NCBI GenBank assembly: GCA_038240875.1
Contig: JBBRGG010000185.1
Location: 1-7,226, forward strand
Reading direction: 5' to 3'
Source: JBBRGG01 sp038240875
GTDB taxonomy: Bacteria; Planctomycetota; Phycisphaerae; Phycisphaerales; UBA1924
DNA length: 7,226 nucleotides
Part shown: positions 1 through 6,150 of the stretch, piece after piece
How positions within the stretch are numbered: the first letter of the stretch is position 1
Layout: each line of letters begins with the position of its first letter
The notes under the pieces: generated by a model
Database searches by the model: none
What the model was told of the DNA's origin: nothing
Seen by the model: the letters and a program-made list of their open reading frames with translations, nothing else
Program-made: the position numbers and the translations under genes

Positions 1-31
1 AGTTCGACGGCCGGGTGTCGTACGCAGTATC

Positions 32-48
32 GCCGACGGTTTGTCGGC
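32..48 (+). promoter_or_regulatory. hairpin in the rpmH leader
   Basis: A perfect 6-bp stem GCCGAC/GTCGGC encloses the 5-nt loop GGTTT and ends about 10 nt before the rpmH ribosome binding site. There is no T-run after it, so it does not look like a terminator for an upstream gene. It may be a leader element of the L34 transcript or chance; function is inferred only from position. Confidence 0.3.
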
Positions 49-68
49 ACGAATTGGTAGGATCGACC

Positions 69-209
69 ATGCATTATCCACACCGCATCAGCCGCCTCAA
101 GCGTAAGCGTTCGATTGGGTTCCGCGCCCGGATGAAGACCAAGAGTGGTCGCAAGCTCATCAACCGCAAGCGTCGCGTTGGCCGTTCGCTGAACGTCGCC
201 GACAAATGA
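69..209 (+). CDS. rpmH: 50S ribosomal protein L34
   Basis: Encodes a 46-residue, very basic protein of the large ribosomal subunit. The family core is visible: KRKRSIGFRARMKTKSGRK at about residues 11-29, then Arg/Lys-rich NRKRRVGRS, matching the L34 pattern GFRARM-T-GR. Usual L34 length is 44-50 residues. The ATG at 69 is chosen because AGGA at 59-62 lies 6 nt upstream and the protein then starts MHYPHR; a GTG at 15 would add an 18-residue extension with no support. In many bacteria rpmH is followed at once by rnpA (RNase P protein); here no rnpA-like frame follows, and the next gene is comB after about 350 bp. The TGA stop lies inside a 14-bp tandem duplication (205-232). Confidence 0.93.
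   Translation: MHYPHRISRLKRKRSIGFRARMKTKSGRKLINRKRRVGRSLNVADK
74..82 (+). promoter_or_regulatory. sequence identical to the consensus DnaA box, inside rpmH
   Basis: TTATCCACA, the strict E. coli DnaA box, falls on codons 2-5 of rpmH (His-Tyr-Pro-His). rpmH often maps close to dnaA/oriC, which makes the match suggestive. It is a single copy and the codons are constrained by protein sequence, so it may be coincidental. No cluster of boxes or AT-rich unwinding region is visible, so I do not call an origin. Confidence 0.2.
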
Positions 210-232
210 GTTGGGGCGAATGAGTTGGAGCG
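205..232 (+). repeat. 14-bp tandem duplication over the rpmH stop codon
   Basis: AATGAGTTGGGGCG (205-218) is followed directly by AATGAGTTGGAGCG (219-232), one mismatch. The first copy contains the rpmH TGA stop; the second gives a similar TGA downstream. It looks like a small slippage duplication. Confidence 0.6.
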
Positions 233-318
233 GTAGCAGGACTGGGCAATGACGACCGAGGGTCGGAGTTGTTAAGGACTGTTCGCCACGACCTCTTAGT
301 TTATACGAGCAATCAAAG

Positions 319-360
319 CCCACGATGCGCGAGCAATCGCACGTCGTGGGTTCTCTGTTG
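319..360 (+). terminator. possible terminator after rpmH
   Basis: CCCACGA (319-325) pairs with TCGTGGG (344-350), and TGCG (326-329) pairs with CGCA (338-341), giving 11 bp with a 2-nt bulge and an 8-nt loop. The stem is followed by TTCTCTGTTG, which is only moderately T-rich. It lies about 110 nt after the rpmH stop, so it may instead be part of a structured leader or RNA. Confidence 0.45.
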
Positions 361-452
361 CGCGGGTGGAGAAAGTGAATTTCTCTGGCTCCAACACGAA
401 TGCCAACTCGAAGTACGATACATGCTTCAATCGCGAAGCAGTGATGCGAGCG

Positions 453-506
453 TATTGGCTTGAGTTGAAGTATTGGCTTGAGTTGAAGTATTGGCATTGG
501 TTGAAA
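453..506 (+). repeat. three tandem copies of an 18-bp unit upstream of comB
   Basis: TATTGGCTTGAGTTGAAG occurs exactly at 453-470 and 471-488, then a third copy with four mismatches at 489-506. The array ends about 60 bp before the comB start. Each unit holds a TTGAAG and a TATTGG, and consecutive units place these 18 bp apart, a promoter-like spacing. That could make promoters or operators here, but it is speculative. Confidence 0.7.
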
Positions 507-566
507 TACTGTCATTGACGGTCGCGTTGTGATTGTCGGACTGTTCATGCCTTTGTGGAGCCCATG

Positions 567-1499
567 ATGTCGAGTCATTCAACTGGATCTACATCTGGCC
601 CATCGCGTGCGGTGAAGGTCAGTCTTGTGCCTTCGATGGTGAAGGCGGACGCGCTCGCGGGGATGGTCGCGGTGGTAGTGGATCAGCTTCGCGCGTCGAC
701 GACGATTTGTGCTGCGTTGGCGAATGGGGCGAAGGAAGTCAAGCCATTTTTGGAGCCGATGCAGGCGATGCACGCCAAGGCGCGGTATCGGGAAGGGACG
801 GCGATTTTGGGTGGGGAGCGGATGGGCAGGAGGATCGAAGGCTTTGATTGTGGCAATTCGCCTGCGGAGTTTTCACGCGACAAGGTTTCGGGAAAGGTTG
901 TGCTCTTTACCACGACCAATGGCACGCGGGTGTTGTATCACGCGGCGCGTGCTGAGCGAGTGGTTGTTGGATGCTTGGCGAACCTTGATGCGATGGTGGA
1001 GTTTTTGCAGCATGAAACGCGCGATGTGCACATCGTGTGTGCTGGCGTGCGGGGTGAGCTGGCCAACGAAGACGTGCTCGCGGCGGGTGCGATTGTGTCG
1101 CGGTTGATGATGGTTGTGCCGGAAGATCAGGGCGCGGAAACCAGGTCGGTTTGGCGGCCTGATGATGGGGCGATGTTGGCGTTGGCGTTCTGGAGGCGAG
1201 CGAGCGCGACGCCGGAAGATTTGCTTGAAGCGATGCGAATGTCGATTGGTGGGCGGAACCTGGTGTCGATTCGGATGGGGGCGGATGTGGCGCTGTGCAC
1301 GCGGGTTTCGACGCTGCGGGTTGTGCCGGAGTTTGATCGGAATAGCACGAGCTTGCGGGGGGCGAGGCTGCCGAAGGACCCGCCGATTGAGATGATTCGG
1401 CTGGAGGAGTTGGCTGGGGAGGATGGTGCAGGTGATGTGAGTGGGGATGTGAGTGGGGATGTGAGTGGGGTGGGCGGGGAAGCTAAGCCTGGGGCGTGA
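567..1499 (+). CDS. comB: 2-phosphosulfolactate phosphatase family protein (ComB-like)
   Basis: A 310-residue protein of the ComB family. Characterised members are Mg-dependent phosphatases that convert 2-phosphosulfolactate to sulfolactate, a step of coenzyme M biosynthesis in methanogens; in bacteria the role is often unclear. Family blocks are present in order: VVVDQLRASTTICAALANGA (about 36-55), GGERMGRRIEGFDCGNSP (82-99), VVLFTTTNGTR (111-121) and VCAGVRGELANEDVLAAGA (157-175). The ATG at 567 is preferred because GGAG at 557-560 is 6 nt upstream; ATG 564 and GTG 555 are in frame but worse placed. The first ~16 residues (Ser/Gly-rich) and the last ~25 (GDVS repeats) lie outside the conserved fold. 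Codons are strongly GCG/GTG/GGG-rich, unlike ahcY and the 5' part of atpD. atpD follows 157 bp later on the same strand. The family call is firm; the physiological substrate is not shown by the sequence. Confidence 0.85.
   Translation: MSSHSTGSTSGPSRAVKVSLVPSMVKADALAGMVAVVVDQLRASTTICAALANGAKEVKPFLEPMQAMHAKARYREGTAILGGERMGRRIEGFDCGNSPAEFSRDKVSGKVVLFTTTNGTRVLYHAARAERVVVGCLANLDAMVEFLQHETRDVHIVCAGVRGELANEDVLAAGAIVSRLMMVVPEDQGAETRSVWRPDDGAMLALAFWRRASATPEDLLEAMRMSIGGRNLVSIRMGADVALCTRVSTLRVVPEFDRNSTSLRGARLPKDPPIEMIRLEELAGEDGAGDVSGDVSGDVSGVGGEAKPGA
1434..1469 (+). repeat. three perfect 12-bp repeats in the comB 3' end
   Basis: GATGTGAGTGGG is repeated exactly three times, in frame, encoding the DVSG/GDVS repeat near residues 290-301 of the ComB-like protein. 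It sits after the conserved fold, so copy-number change would alter only a flexible acidic tail. Confidence 0.8.
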
Positions 1500-1656
1500 T
1501 GCGTGTGCGTGCGTGGCTGCATGAAAGGGTGGATTCGGGTTGATATCGCGCGAGAAAGCGATCGCCGACCCGTGCGAGTGGCTTGCTGAGAGGCTATCCT
1601 TGGGCCCCTTCGCGCTGGCGGACCTGTGCGAGGAACACGACAAGGAACGTTTCACC
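1500..1656 (+). other. comB-atpD intergenic region
   Basis: 157 bp with no recognisable gene. The atpD frame stays open back to a TTG at 1540, but that stretch has no family similarity. I see no convincing -35/-10 pair and no terminator-like stem for comB, so comB and atpD might be cotranscribed or the atpD promoter may not resemble the sigma-70 consensus. Confidence 0.4.
1642..1647 (+). promoter_or_regulatory. ribosome binding site that sets the atpD start
   Basis: AAGGAA lies 9 nt before the ATG at 1657. It favours this start over the in-frame upstream TTG at 1540, and the family alignment (GTITQVIGSTFDAQF near the N-terminus) agrees. Confidence 0.65.
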
Positions 1657-3102
1657 ATGGCGACCCACGGCATCGGCACGATTACCCAGGTCATCGGCTC
1701 TACCTTCGACGCTCAGTTTCCCGAAGGCCAGATTCCCGAGATCTATAATGCAGTTCAAATTACCGCCATGACCAAGGCTGGCCAGCTCGACCTCGTCGGC
1801 GAGGTTCAGCAGCACCTCGGTGGCGGCAAGGTTCGCGCGGTTGCCCTCGGCTCGACCGATGGCCTTTCTCGCGGCCTTACTTGCGTTGATACTGGTGGCC
1901 CGGTCACCGTTCCCGTGGGCGAGGTTGTTCTTGGCCGAGTGTTCAATTTGCTGGGCAAGGCAATCGACAAGCTTCCTGAGCTTGATAATGCGAAGCGCTC
2001 GCCGATTCATCGCGCTCCTCCTGAGTTTTCCGCGCTTAATCCCAACACCGAAGTGCTTCCCACTGGCATTAAGGTCATCGACCTTCTATGCCCGTTTGTC
2101 CGCGGTGGAAAGATCGGTCTATTCGGCGGTGCAGGCGTCGGCAAGACCGTCGTCATTCAGGAAATGATCGCTCGCGTTGCTCGCGAATTCGGCGGTTACT
2201 CTGTGTTCTGTGGCGTCGGCGAGCGTACTCGCGAGGGCAACGATCTTTGGCGTTAAAAGAAGGAAGCCGAGTACACCGACGAGAAGGGGCAGAAGGCTCA
2301 CGTCATCGACAAGGTTGCGATGGTGTTCGGCCAGATGAACGAACCACCTGGTGCGCGTCTTCGCGTTGCGCTTTCGGGCTTGACGATGGCGGAAGAGTTC
2401 CGGGATAATTCGGGTAAAGAGACGATGATTTTCGTCGATAACATCTTCCGGTTTACGCAGGCGGGTTCGGAAGTGTCGGCGCTGTTGGGCCGAATGCCTA
2501 GCGCCGTCGGTTACCAGCCCACTCTTTCGACGGAAATGGGAGAGCTTCAAGAACGCATTACGTCGACGAGCAAGGGCGCGATCACGTCGGTGCAGGCGAT
2601 TTATGTGCCTGCCGACGACTTGACGGACCCCGCGCCAGCGACGGCGTTTGCCCACTTGGACGCGTTCGTGGTTCTTGCGCGCGGTATTGCCGAGAAGGGC
2701 ATCTTCCCGGCGGTCGATCCGCTTTCATCAACTTCGCGCATCTTGTCAGCGGACATCATCGGCGAGCGTCACTATCGCGTGTCGCGCCGCGTGCAGGGCA
2801 TTCTGCAGCGGTATAAGGATTTGCAGGACATCATCGCGATTCTTGGCGTTGACGAGCTTTCGGAAGAGGACAAGATCACCGTCGGCCGTGCACGCAAGAT
2901 GGAGCGATTCTTGTCGCAGCCGTTCTTTGTCGCGGAAGTCTTCACGGGCTTTAAGGGCATCTATACGCCACTTGATCAGACGATTGATTCCTTCGAGCGG
3001 ATTTGCAATGGCGAAGGCGACGATTTGCCTGAGGGCGCGTTCATGTACGTGGGCACGTTGGACGACGCGCGTGCGAAGGCTGCGAAGATGGCACAGAACT
3101 AA
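1657..3102 (+). pseudogene. atpD: F1 ATP synthase beta subunit, interrupted by an in-frame TAA at codon 200
   Basis: The beta subunit carries the catalytic nucleotide sites of membrane-bound F1Fo ATP synthase. Read through the stop, the frame has 481 codons, normal for the family. Seen in order: N-terminal beta-barrel (ITQVIGSTFDAQF), Walker A GGAGVGKT (157-164), the GVGERTREGND block with the catalytic Glu (189), Walker B TMIFVDN (256-262), ALLGRMPSAVGYQPT, the ATPase alpha/beta signature PAVDPLSSTS (351-360), DELSEED (399-405) and FLSQPFFVAEVFTG. Codon 200, where relatives have a conserved Glu (LYHEM in E. coli-type proteins), is TAA, and the next codon is AAG where Met is usual. Both sides are highly conserved with no other lesion, so this is a recent nonsense change, a sequence error, or recoding, not an old decayed gene. 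As written it would give a 199-residue N-terminal fragment; ATG 2320, with AAGG 5 nt upstream, could start the rest. No atpC or other atp gene adjoins. Identity is certain; functional status is open. Confidence 0.9.
2254..2256 (+). other. in-frame TAA inside atpD
   Basis: The codon lies between GATCTTTGGCGT (Asp-Leu-Trp-Arg) and AAGAAGGAAGCC (Lys-Lys-Glu-Ala), 11 codons after the catalytic Glu 189. One base change from GAA would make it. The frame is otherwise continuous on both sides without any shift. Confidence 0.9.
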
Positions 3103-3103
3103 G

Positions 3104-3138
3104 GTATTGTGTGTGACTGGGCATCGCCAGAGCAATAC
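3104..3138 (+). other. stem-loop just after the atpD stop
   Basis: GTATTG (3104-3109) pairs with CAATAC (3133-3138) around an inner CTGG/CCAG stem. It starts one base after the stop codon and has no T-run, so it is more likely a 3'-end stabilising structure than a terminator. A clear terminator follows at 3196. Confidence 0.4.
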
Positions 3139-3195
3139 TAAATAACTAAATTGCTAATAGAACTGAAGAGTGTCAGTTAATTGAATGATTGAAGG

Positions 3196-3230
3196 AAACC
3201 CTCTCAGGACTTGAGGGGGTTTATCTTTTA
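3196..3230. terminator. Rho-independent terminator between convergent atpD and metF
   Basis: AAACCCTCTCA (3196-3206) pairs with TGAGGGGGTTT (3212-3222) as an 11-bp stem with one G-T wobble and a 5-nt loop, followed on the plus strand by ATCTTTTA. It serves atpD, 94 nt upstream. The A-rich 5' side of the stem also makes a T-run on the minus strand, so it may terminate metF as well, though the minus-strand tail beyond it (CCTTCAATC) is less T-rich. Confidence 0.85.
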
Positions 3231-3332
3231 TGTACACATGCTGGTAATGGTCAGCCAACGGTACGATTGTGCGGCACATTTAACGGAGATTGAGCCGCGG
3301 CGAATTTGCTACAAAGAATCAGCCACGGAAAT

Positions 3333-4244
3333 TCATCCACGAAGTTGGCTGGAGCGCGACACGCCGAGCGATGCGTAGATTTCGCGGGTGGCGGTGGAGC
3401 GGTTGAGAGTGTAGAGGTGGATGCCATTGACTTGGTGGTCGAGCAGGTCGCGGCACTGTTCGGTCGCCCAGTGCACACCCACGCGGCGGACGGATTCGTC
3501 GTCGTTGCCCGCGCGCGCGATGGCGCGGAGGAGTGGGGCGGGGTAGCGTGCGCCAAGGGCAAGGTCGGCCATGCGCTTCATGCCTACGGCGGAAGTGATC
3601 GGCATCACGCCAGCAATGATGGGGATGCGAATGCCGGCGAGCTCGCAGCGAGCGCGGAAGTCGTAAAAATCGCGGTTGTCAAAGAAGAGCTGCGTCACAA
3701 TGGCGTCGGCGCCAGCGTCGACTTTGGCTTTGAGGTGATCGATTTCGATCAAGCGGTTGGGCGTTTCGGCGTGGCCTTCGGGGTAACCAGCGACGGCGAT
3801 GCCGAAGCCGTCACGCTGAGGATGGGAGCTACGTTCGTTGAATTTTTTGATGCACTTGACCAGGTCCGTGGCGTACCGCAGGCCCTTCCACGGGTTGCCT
3901 TCGTGGTTGCGGGGCACGTCGCCACGCAGGGTCATGATATTGGAAATGCCCGCAATTGAGTAGCGTTCCAAGATGCCCATGATCTCGGCTTCGTCGTGGT
4001 TGACGCAGGTAAGGTGCGGGATTGGGTCGAGCTTGGTAGTGGAGCGAAGTTTAACGACCAGGTCGTGGGTCACGTCGCGGGTAGAGCCGCCCGCGCCGTA
4101 AGTGACGCTGACGAAGCTGGGCTCAAGGCTTTCGAGTTCGCGGATGCTATCGAAGAGTTCGTTGGCAGAGGTTGCAGTCTTTGGTGGGAAGAACTCAAAC
4201 GAGAAGGTCTGTCCGTGTTGGGCAAACAAGTCTCGTAGATGCAT
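3333..4244 (-). CDS. metF: methylenetetrahydrofolate reductase
   Basis: A 303-residue cytosolic flavoprotein that reduces 5,10-methylene-THF to 5-methyl-THF, the methyl donor for methionine synthase. Motifs seen: TFSFEFFPPKT (13-23) with the Glu that acts as acid catalyst in MetF (Glu17 here), VSVTYGAGGSTRD (45-57), SNIMTLRGDVP (101-111) with the Asp near the flavin (Asp109), and DAIVTQLFFDN (180-190) with the folate-contacting Gln (Gln185). The length fits bacterial single-domain MetF (about 290-310). ATG 4244 is the only start after the in-frame upstream TGA; AGGA abuts it directly and AAAGG is about 13 nt upstream, so the ribosome site is not ideal. It lies 201 bp downstream of ahcY on the same strand; the gap contains a terminator-like hairpin and an 8-bp inverted repeat, so metF may have its own promoter. 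Together with AhcY it forms part of the SAM cycle. Confidence 0.95.
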   Translation of the reverse strand: MHLRDLFAQHGQTFSFEFFPPKTATSANELFDSIRELESLEPSFVSVTYGAGGSTRDVTHDLVVKLRSTTKLDPIPHLTCVNHDEAEIMGILERYSIAGISNIMTLRGDVPRNHEGNPWKGLRYATDLVKCIKKFNERSSHPQRDGFGIAVAGYPEGHAETPNRLIEIDHLKAKVDAGADAIVTQLFFDNRDFYDFRARCELAGIRIPIIAGVMPITSAVGMKRMADLALGARYPAPLLRAIARAGNDDESVRRVGVHWATEQCRDLLDHQVNGIHLYTLNRSTATREIYASLGVSRSSQLRG

Positions 4245-4271
4245 TCCTGCCGCGCTGCCTTTCGTGTGGTG

Positions 4272-4304
4272 CTCACGCGACGCTCATAAAACAATACGCG
4301 TGAG
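4272..4304. promoter_or_regulatory. 8-bp perfect inverted repeat upstream of metF
   Basis: CTCACGCG (4272-4279) and CGCGTGAG (4297-4304) are perfect inverted copies separated by 17 nt of AT-rich sequence, 28-60 bp before the metF start. This could be a repressor operator over the metF promoter or a hairpin in its leader. No clear -35/-10 pair could be fixed. Confidence 0.4.
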
Positions 4305-4333
4305 AATCTGCAAAGTGTGAAAGCCTGGAAAGA

Positions 4334-4361
4334 CTTGCCGGACGCTTTCGAGCCCGGCAAG
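4334..4361 (-). terminator. possible terminator after ahcY
   Basis: On the minus strand CTTGCCGG and CCGGCAAG form a perfect 8-bp stem. Inside it GCT/AGC pair around a CGAA loop, and a TCTTTCC stretch follows. It lies 85-112 nt past the ahcY stop and before metF. The T-run is short, so it may act as an attenuating or 3'-stabilising hairpin rather than a full terminator. Confidence 0.45.
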
Positions 4362-4410
4362 GCATGATTAAGAAAGGGATGAATCAGAAGGACGTCACCA
4401 TCGAACGAGC

Positions 4411-4428
4411 TTCAGTGTAGAAACTGAA
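4411..4428. other. small hairpin just downstream of ahcY
   Basis: TTCAGT (4411-4416) and ACTGAA (4423-4428) form a perfect 6-bp stem with a 6-nt loop, 18 nt past the ahcY stop. No T-run follows. Function unknown. Confidence 0.3.
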
Positions 4429-4445
4429 CGCGGTGCACGAGGTAT

Positions 4446-5957
<1,512 letters not shown>

Positions 5958-6030
5958 GGGTCTGATTCTCCTGCCCGCATTGGGCCTGTTGTGGGATTTT
6001 CCCACGTGAATTGGGCGACTAAGCCCTTCA
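5958..6030 (-). promoter_or_regulatory. ahcY leader with three tandem hairpins next to the ribosome binding site
   Basis: Reading towards ahcY on the minus strand: TGAA/TTCA plus GGGC/GCCC with a 2-nt bulge and 6-nt loop (6030-6007); GTGGGA/TCCCAC with a 3-nt loop (6005-5991); GCCC/GGGC with a 5-nt loop (5985-5973). The last stem touches AGGAG at 5972-5968, the ribosome binding site. The order could allow translational control in response to a metabolite or protein. It does not match any SAM or SAH riboswitch sequence I can recall; three short stems may also arise by chance in GC-rich DNA. Confidence 0.4.
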
Positions 6031-6077
6031 ACAAACTCTTCCGATCACATCCCTGAGCGTTCGCGCCCGGGGCACTG

Positions 6078-6127
6078 GTACAAATTGCAAAGTACAAAAG
6101 AAGACAAACTAAATTCATCAAACTAAA
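6078..6127. repeat. AT-rich direct repeats upstream of ahcY
   Basis: Two pairs of direct repeats occur in an AT-rich stretch 120-170 bp before the ahcY ATG: GTACAAA at 6078-6084 and 6092-6098, and CAAACTAAA at 6105-6113 and 6119-6127. Both pairs have a period of 14 bp. This is a plausible ahcY promoter/operator zone for the neighbouring regulator; no firm -35/-10 could be assigned. Confidence 0.45.
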
Positions 6128-6150
6128 CTAATCGAACTTAACTTATAGAG

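Larger units (their letters stand above)
210..566. other. non-coding region between rpmH and comB with consecutive hairpins
   Basis: No convincing protein-coding frame lies here; the one 64-codon frame (269-463) has no recognisable domain or ribosome binding site. What can be seen is a chain of perfect small stems: CGACC/GGTCG at 253-265, a bulged 11-bp stem at 319-350, GAGAAA/TTTCTC at 369-385 and TGCTTC/GAAGCA at 423-440. The 9-mer CGAGCAATC occurs twice (306-314, 330-338). Three 18-bp repeats follow at 453-506. The region should hold the end of the rpmH transcript and the comB promoter; a small structured RNA is possible but unproven. Confidence 0.5.

Noticed and set aside
269..463. 64-codon frame in the rpmH-comB gap
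   Set aside because: No ribosome binding site, no similarity to RnpA or any known family, and it runs through the hairpins.
1540..1656. 39-residue N-terminal extension of AtpD from a TTG
   Set aside because: AAGGAA is well placed before ATG 1657, and the family begins just there; the extension has no beta-subunit similarity.
873..1694. 273-codon minus-strand frame opposite comB
   Set aside because: Composition is Arg/His/Pro-rich without domains, and it runs antisense to the conserved ComB blocks and into the atpD start.
2254..2256. Selenocysteine or pyrrolysine insertion in AtpD
   Set aside because: Those use TGA and TAG; this codon is TAA, and the expected residue is Glu.
3306..3959. 217-codon plus-strand frame opposite metF
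   Set aside because: Antisense shadow of metF, whose catalytic motifs are clear on the minus strand.
5958..6005. 16-residue N-terminal extension of AhcY from ATG 6005
   Set aside because: No ribosome binding site at 6005; AGGAG is well placed for ATG 5957, and the extension crosses the leader hairpins.
5958..6150. Known SAM-I, SAM-II or SAH riboswitch before ahcY
   Set aside because: I could not find the conserved core sequences as I remember them; only generic hairpins are seen. An Infernal scan would settle it.
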